Of a stretch of 28,256 nt of DNA, positions 1-10,383 are shown in pieces. Under the pieces are notes generated by a model. It made no database searches. It saw only the letters and a program-made list of their open reading frames with translations, and was not told the DNA's origin. Source of the stretch: Ichthyosporea sp. XGB-2017a (taxonomy: Eukaryota > Opisthokonta > Ichthyosporea); contig PDIM01010353.1 in assembly GCA_002811675.1 (NCBI GenBank), positions 104,910 through 133,165 on the forward strand. Direction: 5' to 3'. Both the position numbers and the translations under genes were made by a program. The stretch's first letter is position 1. Each line of letters opens with the position of its first letter.

Positions 1-589
1 AGATAAATATAAAACAAAAGAAAAAAAAAAAGAAAAAACTCAAGAAATAATTACTCACACACACAAAAAAAAAAAGAAGAAGAAGAAGAATAAATAATAA
101 GAAGAAAGTTGAAAATAATTTTTACACAACAACAAGCCCCTCCCTGAAAAAAAGTGGGTGGGTGATGGAATTATTTGTGTGCAGTAGACTACCAAACAAA
201 AAGGGGCGGGGACGTTGAAACAATTTTATTACTGTCCTTTGGAAGAGGAGGAGGAGGGTCATGTGATATTTCCCTTTGTGCGTGTGAACTGTTGAGCCAT
301 GGAGTGTAGGAGAAGAAGAGTTATGTATGTAGTGGATGTGACACTGGATATCTTAGCTCTCACTAGACGGAGAGATGTACATGTGTGATAGGATAGAAGG
401 GAGGACAGACTGATAGGGGGATGTGAAATGGGGGAGTGGCTGAAGGAGGGGATATCCAATGAATGAATGAATGAATGTTTGGTAAATTGGTAAAGCTAAA
501 AGAATTCCCGAAAAGAAAAAACAGTAGCCCTATATCTTTTGTGATTTTGATGTCGTTAGTAGTTGTTTAATGACGGACTTCAAGTTATA
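1..589. other. 5' flank of the ketohexokinase gene, low complexity
   Basis: No gene is supported here. The first 120 bases are an A-rich tract with CA and GAA/AAT microsatellite stretches. A short (GAAT)n run lies at about 460-478. Short open frames in this stretch have no coding character. The last part should hold the promoter and 5' leader of the downstream kinase gene, but I see no clear TATA box. Confidence 0.6.
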
Positions 590-1648
590 ATGGGCAAATC
601 AATTCTGGTAATTGGTATTGCATGCTATGATGTTATCAATTATGTACACACATACCCCAAAGAGGATATAAAATGCCGCATTTGTGAGCAGGAAAAGCGT
701 GTCGGGGGAAACGCAACAAATGTGGCAAGGCATCTTGTTACGTTTGCCCAGGAGGAAGACAAAATTGAAGGGAAGAAAAAGCAACTTTCTGACTCCCTGA
801 ATGTTGATTTGTGTGTCAGCTTGGGTGATGGAATGCTGTCCAAACTCTTAGTTGAGCAGCTAACTGCCAACATTGGGGCTTCACTTAGCCTGAAGTATTC
901 TGTTGAAGTAAGTGGCTGCGATATTCCGACGTCGTATGTCACTGCTGCTTTGGATACAGGATCGAGAACTATCTGCCACCTGAGGAATATTCCAGAGCTA
1001 TCAGAGAAAGAACTATTGAATGCAGTCCAGGCTCAGGAATGGGACTGGATCCACTTTGAGGGCCGAAATGTAGATGGGATAAAAAGCATTGCTGCTCACA
1101 TGAAGTCAATTGTGAAAGGTTGCCCCCGTGTCTCTGTAGAAATTGAAACGGAAAGTAACCGAAAGGGTATCTTTGATTTACTTCGATTAGATTGTTTTGA
1201 TTCCGTTTTCTTTAGCAAAGACTATATATCCCATACAAAGGGATTTGAGAACGCAATTGCCTTTCTTGAGGATCCTGTCATTTGCTCTATTATCGTTAGT
1301 GGTGACGGGCATGATCGAAAGCGAAAGATATACTGCCCTTGGGGAAGCAAAGGTACGTGTATTGGGGATAAATCTCATAGAAGAAATACCTTTTGAAATA
1401 GCTTGGTAACTAATTTTGTTTGTTTTAATTGTGTAGGTGCGTGGGGTATGTGTGAAAAGGGGGAAATAGCACACTCTCCTGCTATCCAACTTGAACAGGT
1501 AACAGATTCTGTTGGGGCAGGAGATACATTTGTGGCAGCGACCATTTTTGCAGAATTGGAGGGATATAACATGCAAGAGACACTCAACTATGCGTGTTTG
1601 AGAGCTGGGCAAAAATGCGAGGGAAAGTTTAAAATGGAAATTGATTGA
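590..1648 (+). CDS. KHK: Ketohexokinase (fructokinase), PfkB family, two exons
   Basis: Exons 590-1352 and 1437-1648 encode 324 residues; the 84-nt intron starts GTACGT and ends GTGTAG and splits a glycine codon. The family phosphorylates fructose to fructose 1-phosphate with ATP in the cytosol. Seen: the N-terminal strand MGKSILVIG, a GGN sugar-contact motif at residues 39-41, ketohexokinase-like WIHFEGRN (153-160), RVSVEIE (180-186) and VFFSKD (206-211), and the PfkB signature DSVGAGDTF (278-286) with the catalytic Asp at 284. The order and wording of these blocks match animal ketohexokinase better than ribokinase or adenosine kinase. It is about 26 residues longer than human KHK, largely from an acidic/lysine insert near 55-70. 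The start chosen is the first ATG in frame; upstream codons are not AUG. It converges on NHP2. Confidence 0.9.
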
Positions 1649-2260
1649 AGAACTGCACACGAAGGAGTTTCATTTCGCTGTGCTCTGCAAAATCTAAAAC
1701 TAGTGCCTCTTGTATCCTGAATTTCCTGATTTTTTTTTTATTATTATTATCGATATAAGTTCAACAAATGGAAGAAACTATAAGTTCAATCATATATAAA
1801 AAAGGAATAACGAAGTGAGCAAAAGAACACACAAAATCAAACAAGACAACTAAAGCAAAACATGGTGTAATAAATAGGTGCAGATATACTCGGCAATGAA
1901 ACACAAAGAACCTTTAAGAATATCAACTAGAAGAGCTAAGACAAGGAAAAGAAAAAAAACTAATAGAGCTACTTCGAACATAACGAAGCCCTCCACTTCC
2001 ATACACATTGGAGAGTATTTCTTTGTAGAACAAGTCTAATCTCCTAGTGTCTGTTTTTGTGTCGCTTTCCTACTTTCGTTAGCCTTCTCCGCACTCTATT
2101 TCCCAATTTCTTATATTCTTCGCGGTCATCCCTCGAGTGGAATGTTGCCTTCTTTCTCTTTCGATTAAAGCTTTCTTTTCCTTTTCGTCTTCCCTCTCCT
2201 TCTCTCCCCTTTCATTTATATATATATATTCGTTTGTGTGTCGTGTGTGTGTGCTTTAGT
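1649..2260. other. Convergent 3' intergenic region between KHK and NHP2
   Basis: No gene seen. It holds the 3' ends of both flanking convergent genes. AATAAA at 1869-1874 is the best poly(A) signal candidate for the plus-strand kinase gene, about 220 nt past its stop. The right part is pyrimidine-rich with a short TA microsatellite near 2218-2228 and a GT-rich patch. Confidence 0.5.
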
Positions 2261-2868
2261 TTAAGCCAAAACAGTCACGGGAAGCTTCTTCACTTCAGCC
2301 AAACACTCATCATATGATTCTTTGATATCGGAATGAGACTTGACCATTACACAACTGGTGGGTCTCTTGGTGGCTCCGGCACATCCCAACTCCTCCTTGC
2401 TGGGGACGAAACAGTATGGTACGTCGTGGTCCTCACACAATATGGGAACATGAGAAATAACGTCAATTGGAGAAATGTCGCCTGCAATCACGCATACACC
2501 CTTTTCACCCTTACGAAGCCCCTTGACAACCTCTTTAACCCCACGTCTAAGGCTCTTGTTCTTTGCAGCTGCAAGCAAAAACAAATAATACATGTAAGCA
2601 AAAAAAAAAAAACAAGACCTCAAACAAGCACGAACCAATCTAACAATAAATCCTATTTACCTTTCTTGACAGTTTTCAAAATCTTCTTGGACAATTTCTT
2701 GGGAGCCAATGGCTTTGAGATTTCGTTAACGCGAGTTACCAATTCATCGTAGTCCATTTCGGGCTTCTCTTCAGAGCTCGACTTTTTCGGGGATTTCTCT
2801 TTCGAGGGGGAAGCAGACTTTTCCTTCTTTGAGGACTTTTCCTTTTTATCGACTTTAGTTTTACCCAT
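2261..2868 (-). CDS. NHP2: H/ACA ribonucleoprotein NHP2 (L7Ae family), two exons
   Basis: Exons 2868-2661 and 2568-2261 encode 171 residues; the 92-nt intron begins GTAAAT and ends TTGCAG. NHP2 is a core protein of H/ACA snoRNPs and of telomerase, acting in the nucleolus with dyskerin, NOP10 and GAR1 in rRNA pseudouridylation. Seen: a lysine/serine-rich N-terminal tail (residues 1-35), PLAPKKLSKKILKTVKK (53-69), the RNA-contact block RRGVKE (77-82), KGEKGVCVIAGD (89-100) and the L7Ae signature CEDHDVPYCFVPSKEELG (114-131). These match human NHP2 almost block for block and separate it from NHP2L1/15.5K and RPL7A. The start is the ATG of MGKTK; a longer open frame upstream is low-complexity leader. 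Confidence 0.95.
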
Positions 2869-3705
2869 ATTGCTGATGTCTTTTCCCGCTTTCTGTCTTT
2901 CTCTTTTTCGTTTTAAGATCAATCCGGTGCAACTTACATGAAAGAAAACAAAAAAAAATAAAAAATAAAAAAAAAATAACGAAACCAAAAAAAATAACTC
3001 CATAGAAAATGTATGGAGAAATTTTTCCTATGAAATCAGCTGGGGAGGGGAAGGAAAAAACAAAACCTCGTGGAGATTACCCTAACCCCTCAGCCTTTTT
3101 ATTTCAATAATCGAAACTAGATGTCAAGGAGCCCGCGAGTTGGAAGATGTCTGTGTTCACGTGGTTCCCCAAGGAGAGCTATGAAGGAGAGCAATCCTTG
3201 AAGGAGAGCATAGTTCTCTAAAATAGTCTGCACAGCAAGTGTGGACGAGCGAAGCTTGTGTAAGGGATCCAGTTTTGAGAAGCATAATTTTGGGGGGATG
3301 GGGGTTTTATCCAATCAGAAGGCTGCATTTATCATATATCCTCGAAAAAATTGACCGTCGAAAAGGGCCTGAGCTGATGAGAGAAAAACGCTACGCTGCG
3401 CTTCGCTCAATGAAGGAGAGAATAGTTGAAGTTTTCCTTGCAAGGAGACCAAGGATTACTACATAAAAAACTTAGAGGAGACATAGAGGACTTAATCTTT
3501 GTTTTAGTGCTCTATGGGAGAAGTTTGCCTTGAAAGAACACTCAGTGTCTTCTTAGTTCTTTGCCTTCCTTCTCCGATGAGCTACCCCCCCTACCGAGTT
3601 GCTTGCTTTCTTTCGGAGCTTTAGAACAGTTGCTCATGTTTTAGAAATGCCAGTTGCAATACTGTGGCTTACTATTGTCCATCTCTCAAAGCATACTACG
3701 AGCTA
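2869..3705. other. Intergenic region with short purine-rich repeats
   Basis: No gene is supported. The motif AAGGAGAG recurs at 3171, 3183, 3201 and 3413, with related copies near 3441 and 3473, giving a weak polypurine repeat field. A CACGTG E-box palindrome lies at 3158-3163 and a CCAAT motif near 3311. Short open frames here (for example 3239-3466) resemble no protein I know and begin at non-AUG codons. Confidence 0.4.
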
Positions 3706-5403
3706 TCAAATAAACTCCGGGATACTTTCCTTGTGGTTGAGCATGATAAATATGGTCAAGTAGGTAGCACATGTGACAGCCATTAATGTTGGATAGAGCC
3801 TACGGATTGAGAGGCGGCCGTGGTGCCAAGGGCGGAAGTGGGAGCTTTTCATTCCAAAGCGTATGAAAAGTACAAGCGAGGTGAGGATAGCTATTTCAAT
3901 AAAGAAACTGACAATGAATTGGAGCACAAGCCTTTCATAGCTGCTGCTATCTAGAGCATTGATAGACGTTTGAGTCCTTTCATTTCGGAGGTATAAGATG
4001 AGAAAGAGGACACCCAGTGCAGACAGTGTATCAGTCACATTATGGTACAGAAACTTTTGGGAGATATCATATTGCTGCATTTTCATTTCCTTTGAGATAT
4101 ATTCTTCTGGTACAACTTCATCCCCAATCTTACCCATTCGTTTTCTAAGCTTGAAAATTAACTTATGGAATCTCAGAGATAGTATAGACGGGTATACCAC
4201 TCCTTTGTAAAATACCTCAACAGCTATAATTGCCCAAAACGAAGTCCAAGGGTCGGCAGACAGAAAGACAACTCTATACGGAATCCCTGCAAGAACAACC
4301 GATACAATTTCTGCCTTTTCCAGCAAATCAGGATCTCCTTGACATGCTTTCTTCTCAAATATCTTAAAAAAACCTATAACAATGGGATACCCTGAACATA
4401 ACAATGCCTGGAGATATGTGTCGGTGATTTCAGGAATATAATACCCATACACCAACGAGTAGAAAAACTGAGCCGTTAATGTGAACAGAAGCCCCCCAGC
4501 TCTCCAAGCCTTGTCCCACCCATCTTTCGTACCGTCGATAACATGCATGAACACAACACCAGCGATGATGCAGACCACTAAGTGAGCCATGAACCAAGCT
4601 GCATATGTTCTGATCATGTGATACGGCTCAAAAAGGTAACCCCAAAGAGATAGCGCCGGCCAAAGTACACAGTAAAGAGGTAGAACCCACGCAGCCAACC
4701 ACCATATTGAAGATTTATAGCGTGTAGAGGTCATAAGCAGCAGAAGTGCTATGCAACCAAAGGCAAGGGCATCAATGCCCACCCGGAAAACACAGAAGCG
4801 CCACACAGCATTGTCCACGGGGATCTCTAAAGTGATTATAGCAACCGAAGATGGTATCAGAAGAGACAAAAGCATCCAGAAGGTGCTTAAGCTACTCGCA
4901 TAGTCCTGTTCTTCTTCTTCAGTGTTATTCGCCCCCATCCCTTTATCAATTTTATCTCCCTCAACATCTTCCAGCTCTTGCAAGTGAATTTCAATTGCCC
5001 CTTCCTTTGAGCTCATCACCCCATCCCCTTTAACGTCTTTTTTCTCACTATGTTGATAATACTTATCCGTTGCAGTGTTTTGCCTCTGCAGCCATTGCTC
5101 TTTCTTCTCCTCATAGCTTAACCCGTGCTTGTCATTCATAATCTTCACTTCCACATCAGATGCTTTTCTACTGGTGGATGCTTCTTGTTTAGGACCATGC
5201 TTATTTCCCTTGTGTTGATAAGCACTTTCTTCCACTTCCTTCATTTGCTTCGCTTTCTTACTCTTTGGATTGGGCACCAATGGAAGAGGATTTGTGTCTG
5301 TGTCCGAAGAATGTACTACAGGAATATGATCATTGAACTTTGAGAGACCCCTTGATAGTCCTCTTCCATCTTTTCCAGGATGATGTCCTGCTTCTTCAGC
5401 CAT
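3706..5403 (-). CDS. Polytopic membrane protein of unknown family, 565 residues, single exon
   Basis: I do not recognise the family. The frame is open for 565 codons with an ATG start at 5403. Residues 1-168 are hydrophilic and rich in Lys, Glu, Asp and His, with no signal peptide, so probably cytosolic. From about 172 to 555 there are ten or eleven hydrophobic segments (roughly 172-191, 207-224, 232-252, 267-288, 304-323, 331-348, 364-382, 384-405, 456-473, 493-514, 536-555). A basic/acidic loop at about 411-455 separates the first eight from the last three. Aromatic residues and conserved-looking polar spots such as FEPYHMIRTYAAW (258-270) and HFRPWHH (522-528) suggest a real folded transporter or channel-like protein, but no transporter signature is visible. 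It is divergent from the oxidase gene. I assign no function. Confidence 0.8.
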   Translation of the reverse strand: MAEEAGHHPGKDGRGLSRGLSKFNDHIPVVHSSDTDTNPLPLVPNPKSKKAKQMKEVEESAYQHKGNKHGPKQEASTSRKASDVEVKIMNDKHGLSYEEKKEQWLQRQNTATDKYYQHSEKKDVKGDGVMSSKEGAIEIHLQELEDVEGDKIDKGMGANNTEEEEQDYASSLSTFWMLLSLLIPSSVAIITLEIPVDNAVWRFCVFRVGIDALAFGCIALLLLMTSTRYKSSIWWLAAWVLPLYCVLWPALSLWGYLFEPYHMIRTYAAWFMAHLVVCIIAGVVFMHVIDGTKDGWDKAWRAGGLLFTLTAQFFYSLVYGYYIPEITDTYLQALLCSGYPIVIGFFKIFEKKACQGDPDLLEKAEIVSVVLAGIPYRVVFLSADPWTSFWAIIAVEVFYKGVVYPSILSLRFHKLIFKLRKRMGKIGDEVVPEEYISKEMKMQQYDISQKFLYHNVTDTLSALGVLFLILYLRNERTQTSINALDSSSYERLVLQFIVSFFIEIAILTSLVLFIRFGMKSSHFRPWHHGRLSIRRLYPTLMAVTCATYLTIFIMLNHKESIPEFI

Positions 5404-5993
5404 ACCGTCTTATTCTCTTACTTTTTTGTTTTTGTTTTTGTTTTGTTAGTAGTTTCCTTTCCTCCAAATCACCCTACATAAGAACATAACACAACATAGC
5501 ACTACCTTTTAAATCAATCCATCCTCAACGTTATAGTTTCTCACCAAATCACCAAATCATTTCTGACGTACGTAAATTATACAGCCCTCAAACAAAATAC
5601 AAAAAGGCGGCACAAGGACAAATATTAAAAATAGGCCATTCTTTCAGAATCGAACCCCCAAATCGGGACAAGGCGAGGCTACTGAACGCGCGCGCAGCTA
5701 CACGTGGAAAAAGAAGAAAATTATTATAATTGCTCGCTGCAGGTTTTGCGCCCTTTTGTTTTCGTGATTCTTTTTTTTTTATTTTTTTTTGCATTGGAGA
5801 TTTGGTTGTTTGGCTGTGGGAAGAGACCAGTTAGTGATTCTTGATTTCGGGGAGTTAATGGAATGAGAGGAAAAGAAGGAAAAGTTTTGGGGAAGAGTGT
5901 TTTGTAAAGTGTCAAGCCAATTGTATTCAAGTGTTTGATTTTTTTCTTTTTGAGTTTTTTTTTTCATTATTTGTGCTTGCTTTAAAGTGTAGT
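5404..5993. promoter_or_regulatory. Shared divergent promoter region (membrane protein / oxidase)
   Basis: This 590-bp spacer lies between two divergently transcribed genes. It contains the most CpG-rich short patch nearby (CGCGCGCG at about 5687-5695) next to a perfect CACGTG E-box at 5701-5706, and a TGACGTACG motif near 5569. No TATA box is evident. A bidirectional promoter is inferred from geometry only. Confidence 0.35.
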
Positions 5994-7556
5994 ATGGGAA
6001 TCGGGATGAGTGAGGGGGATATAGTAAATGAGCAGGATTTGCACTGTGTTACTAATTTCGGGTTTATGAATTGGGCGAGAACTTTCGGCTGTAAGCCATC
6101 CTTATATTTTGAACCCACATCAACGCATGCTTTGACATGTATCTTAAAGCATGCCACAAGCAATTCGAAAAAGGTGCGGGTGTGTGGGAAGGGACATTCG
6201 CCGTCAGATATTGCTTGCTGCAATGACTACCTAGTGTCTCTTTCGCGCATGAATAAGATTTTAGACATCAATTATAGTGCATTGACTGTGAAAGTTGAAG
6301 CAGGTTGCACTCTAGAAAGCCTGAATGAGGCGCTGTTTAAACAGGATTTAGCACTTCCGAATATTGGCTCTATCTCTGAAATTACAGTTGGGGGAACGGT
6401 AAGCGTGGCTACGCACGGCACTGGCTCGCAGTTTGGCTCCATATGTTCGCTTGTAGAAGAGATGACAGTTCTGACTGGTAATTTGGAGACTATTGTTCTG
6501 AAAAAGGGGGATTCTGAGTTCAACGCGTTCGTTTGCTCATTGGGTGCGCTTGGGATCATTACCAACGTTGTTCTCAGGGTAGAAAAGGCATTTCAGTTAA
6601 AAGCCATTCAAACTTCGCAAAGTAAGTGTCGCCTCAGTCTTGCGAACCTTGGTTTCTTGTTTTTGTAAATCTTTATTAACATTTACGTTTTCCCTTCTTT
6701 TTCTTGTTTTAGAGCTTGAAAAAACGCTTTTTGAGTTGCCAAAGCTGGTTAACTCTGCCGAGCATGTCCGTTTTTGGTGGTTTCCACACACGGATGAAAC
6801 AATTGTATGGAAGGCTAATAGAGTATATGGGGAACCTACTGTTCAGGGATACTCTTGGTTTTGGGATAAGTTTGTGGGATATTATCTTCTTGAATCACTG
6901 TACTATGTGTCTACATTTTGCTCGTGGATGGTTCCATTGATAAACAAAGCATACTTTGCGCTTTTATTTAAAGGAGATAAGTTAAACGTTGATACTAGCT
7001 TTAAGGTATTTAACTTTGATTGCTTATTTAAGCAATACGTGACAGAGTGGTGCATACCATTTGAGAAATGTGCAGATGCAGTTTTGGACTTACAAAACGC
7101 AATTGAAAATAACGGGCTGAAAGCACATTTTCCCGTTGAAGTGAGATTTGTTGGGGCTGATAGTGCTTTTCTGAGTCCTGCAAATGGGAGACTTTCTTGC
7201 TATATTGGGATTATTATGTATCGGCCCTTTGGGAAAGGTAAGCGGTCACTTGGCCAAACTTTTGCTCAATGCTTAGCTAAAGAGTGCAATGCTTGTAATT
7301 ACTAACCCCCCTGTATGTACGTATATATTTTTCTATTTTAATTTACAAAGACGTTCCCATCAAAAAATACTGGAGTGAATATGAAAGTATCATGCAAGTA
7401 TACGGGGGAAGGCCTCACTGGGCAAAACAGCATAATTTAAAACGGGAAGATCTTTGCCGTCTCTACCCAATGTTTGATAGCTTTCGTGCCCTGTGCATAA
7501 AGCATGATCCCAACAAGCTGTTTCAGAACAAGTATCTGGAGCGAATACTCAACTAG
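5994..7556 (+). CDS. GULO: L-gulonolactone/aldonolactone oxidase (GULO-type, FAD-linked), three exons
   Basis: Exons 5994-6621, 6713-7237 and 7351-7556 encode 452 residues; introns are 91 and 113 nt, and the second holds a TACTAAC branch-site-like motif at 7300-7306. The enzyme family oxidises L-gulono-1,4-lactone or a related lactone to yield ascorbate or an analogue. Seen: NWARTFGCKP (26-35), the FAD site GKGHSPSDIA (65-74) with the His (68) that carries flavin covalently in this family, VEAGCTLESL, PNIGSISEITVGG and ATHGTG (139-144), and the C-terminal HWAK signature (407-410). Length fits animal GULO (440) better than fungal arabinonolactone oxidase. The substrate cannot be fixed from sequence. 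The start is the first ATG after non-AUG codons; a second ATG lies at 6006. Its coding end overlaps the convergent gene at 7549-8771. Confidence 0.9.
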
Positions 7557-8771
7557 GGGGGGTAGGTGTCGGTGTTGCTGTGGGTGCTTCAGCGGTTGGG
7601 TAGTCGCCAGAGGGTGAGGGAGACTGATAGGCGTTTGCGTACACATTCCCATCTTCCAAGTTTTGGTATTGCGCAAGTTGCAATTGAATGAGCTCCTGCT
7701 TTCTCTGTTGAAGGCGACCCCCCCACTCTACTTCAAAGTTGCCATTCCGATAAATGAAAAGCTTCAAAAATAAATCAAAATCTTTCACGCACTCTTCAGG
7801 ATCAACCCCCATTGTTATGTTACGCTGAATGTAATATTCAGTCTCCCTTGTTATCGCGGCTATTGGGCCAACGGGCTCGCTAATTTGACCCACTTTTTCT
7901 GCTTTCCTCTCCATGTCCTTTAGCTGGAAAGCACCCATTCTAATCATGGACTTTACATCATCCAGAACGCCCAACATCACTTTGCCCTCGTCTGTAGAAG
8001 GTGGAAGGTGACAGCATATTTGATATTAGCATCAATGATGTAAAAAGGATTGTTTAGTAAACTAAAGAAAATTTGTTAAAAACAAAACAAAAAAAACAGA
8101 TAAATACTTACACTCCAGATCTTTTGGTGTTGATTCATTGTCCGTAATATAGGGGTTCACACTCATGTCGAGAAGATCCGCCTCAAATGGAGTCCCCTCA
8201 ATTGTCCAAAACAAAAGGTTCTCTAAAAAGGAACGCGGTCGTTCTACCACTCTCCACTTGCTCGGCCATTCTCTGGAATATGCAACTTTACATGGCATGT
8301 CCTTCCAGCTCGGATCCTATTCATAGGTACGGTTTTAGTTCAATAAATTTCATCGGAAAAGGTGCAAATAAAATGGGACAATAGAATACTTACAGACCAA
8401 TATTCCTCCCCACATTTAACAATGCCCAACCTTACTTGCTTTCCTACACTGCCTTTGCAATTTAAGTTGCACTGCAGCTGAGGCTTGAGTTCCGAGTCAG
8501 CGCATAGTGCTTCTTGAAAAGATTCGGCAACGGGTTTGATATTCGGGGGCTTTTCAAAAAAAGCATCGATGTTTGTGCGAGTTCCAAACTTTTCAGCGAG
8601 ATAAGTAGCCTTATCTGTCAAAGGTCCAAGGGGAATATAAGGCCTTTCCTTAGCAAATGAAAGGCAAACTTGGACATCTGGCTCGGGAATATAAGATGGA
8701 TAATTATAACACAGCACCGATACAAAAGCCCCAGAAATCATACATAGCTGAAACAATTCCCTAATTTTCAT
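7549..8771 (-). CDS. Secreted protein of unknown family, three exons; likely paralogue of the gene at 9300
   Basis: Exons 8771-8394, 8316-8112 and 7991-7549 encode 341 residues; introns are 77 and 120 nt with GTAAGT donors. I do not recognise the family. A hydrophobic N-terminus (to about residue 21, ending SVLC) looks like a signal peptide. The body has nine cysteines, several clustered at 90-135, one glycosylation sequon (NIT, 252-254), and a Ser/Pro/Thr-rich tail (319-341). It shares with the divergent gene 9300-10382 a CxxAY motif (135-139), RSxL then W (154-163), DMxVNxY (176-182), a phase-1 intron at residue 195, and YYIQRN with a sequon (247-254). An extra intron after residue 126 is not shared. 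Its stop (7549-7551) lies inside the last exon of the convergent oxidase gene. Confidence 0.75.
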
Positions 8772-8825
8772 TTTTATGATTTGTTTACAACTATTCCTTA
8801 TTCTCTTTATCCCCCTTATCTTCCC

Positions 8826-8833
8826 CTTTTATA
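8826..8833 (-). promoter_or_regulatory. TATA box of the secreted-protein gene
   Basis: TATAAAAG followed by GGG on the minus strand, 55-62 nt upstream of the ATG at 8771. This is a near-perfect consensus at a spacing that implies a leader of about 25-35 nt. Confidence 0.6.
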
Positions 8834-9299
8834 CTGCCTTCACAATCTCTAGTGCAATATCAAAACACCAACCTATTTATTTCAAAGGCACGAAGCACGA
8901 AATAAGCAGCATAGATTTTGAATTTTTCTTGGTAGAAACAAAAACAAAAGCAAAAAACATTAGAAAGACACCTTTGAATGAAAAATATAACAAACAATAA
9001 AAACAAAACAAAAATAATAAAATAAAATAATAAAAAAAAAACAAAACAAATAATTCTGGCACAAATAAAAAAAAGAGCGAGGACGTGCATGCACAGATTG
9101 CATGCAACATGAAATTTTTATATTTTTAGCAAAAAAAGCAAAAAACTGAAGAAGTGAAAAGTTTGTATTTATATTAGAAAGCCACCGTAATTTGTTTGCT
9201 TGTTTGTTTTTGAAAGAAAAAGAAATCTTTAGTGTTTATGTATTTTGGTGGTTCGCCTAAAAAGAAACCCTTTTTACATCAGATTATATAGCAAATAAA
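8834..9299. other. Divergent spacer between the two secreted-protein genes
   Basis: The whole spacer is 528 bp (8772-9299) and should contain promoters for both directions. It is A-rich, with an AAAATAAAAC-type low-complexity block at about 9000-9070 and a palindromic GTGCATGCAC at 9085-9094. A TTATATA motif (9283-9289) sits only about 11-17 nt before the plus-strand ATG, probably too close to act as its TATA box. No gene is seen. Confidence 0.4.
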
Positions 9300-10382
9300 A
9301 TGGGAATCAGAAAGGTTGCCAGAGGGTCGACGTTGGGGTATGTTTTTCTCTTTGTTTCGTTCTTGAGTTCAGTTGACAGTCTTCGAGATTATGGCTTCCT
9401 TTCCAACGAACTTCTCACTGGTGCCCGATGGTGTGTTCATATCAACGACGCCAAGGGAGCACTCTGCCCCTCACCTGTGACGATGAGCTCTATCAATAAA
9501 ATATTAGAAGGAAGTGCTGGGCCTGATGCAACCAAAGCGCTCTATAGCTCTGTGCAAGAGGAAGCGGAAGGGGAGAGGGTCTGCAACGCCTTGAAGGCAT
9601 CAGGTAGTGAATGGATCCATTGCTCCACTGGATCTATGGGCACAGAAGACTGTAATGAAATGGGGAAGGGGCATGGGGTGACTCTAGCAGCACCAAAGTG
9701 CCCCGATGACCCGAACAAGTTCTGTGGCCTGGCTTACCTAACCAAGGTGCCGTACAAAGCCCAGGGGGAGAGACAATATCGTGTACTTCATTCAGAGTAT
9801 GATAGATCAGTGCTGGTTGCTGGGTTATCTATTTGGAACTTCGACTTGAACAAGTGTGAGGAAGAGCACGAGAAACGTGACATGCATATCAACAATTACT
9901 TTTTGAAGCAAGATAAGAACGAAGTCGTTGTGCCTTCGTTTGGTAAGTTGAATGGATAAGAGGCTTTTGAATTTTGTTATATGGCTTCTGAATTGATTAT
10001 TTTTTTGTCTTTATTTGTAGCTGACTATGATGCCAAACGCCAGGAAAAAGCTGCCAAAGAGCAGGAGCTGGCAAAGTTGAACAGTGATATGCTTATGCTA
10101 GACACTTTATTCGACACTCTGAAGAAAAAGGAAGTGGACTTGTCGTCTTTGTACTATGAAGAGAGCTACTACCTTCAGAGAAATGCATCCATTGGTCAAA
10201 AGGAGTTTTGGAAAACACAAATGAAGCAAAAACTGCATGCGCTTACAATGCCTCTTGGAGAAGAAAGAGAAAAGTTGTTGGGTAAAATTTTCGAAGAATC
10301 TCAATCTCAGAAGTTACGCTTCAGTGATAAAACCAAACACCCCTTCTATACAGAAGCGCCTTCATCCACTCCACTTGAATAA
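9300..10382 (+). CDS. Secreted cysteine-rich protein of unknown family, two exons; likely paralogue of the gene at 7549
   Basis: Exons 9300-9942 and 10021-10382 encode 334 residues; the 78-nt intron runs GTAAGT to TTGTAG and is in phase 1. Residues 1-27 have the basic start and hydrophobic core of a signal peptide. The ectodomain is cysteine-rich (C45, C56, C95, C108, C118, C134, C142, C186). Blocks shared with the divergent neighbour, in the same order: CGLAY (142-146), RSVL and W (169-179), DMHINNY (194-200), the phase-1 intron at residue 215, YYLQRN plus sequon NAS (264-271), and a short TEAPSSTP tail (325-332). Residues 215-255 after the intron are predicted helical or coiled (charged, Leu-rich). 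No membrane anchor is seen. No known domain is recognised, so function is open. Confidence 0.75.
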
Positions 10383-10383
10383 A
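10378..10383 (+). other. AATAAA overlapping the stop codon
   Basis: The TAA stop of the 9300-10382 gene lies inside an AATAAA hexamer. If used as the poly(A) signal, the 3' UTR would be only some 10-30 nt. Confidence 0.3.

Noticed and set aside
563-589. Extended N-terminus of the ketohexokinase
   Set aside because: The extension opens with TTG; the first ATG (590) gives the expected N-terminal strand of the family.
2869-3003. Hydrophobic N-terminal extension of NHP2
   Set aside because: It is T-rich leader DNA; the ATG at 2868 gives the normal start of a nucleolar protein.
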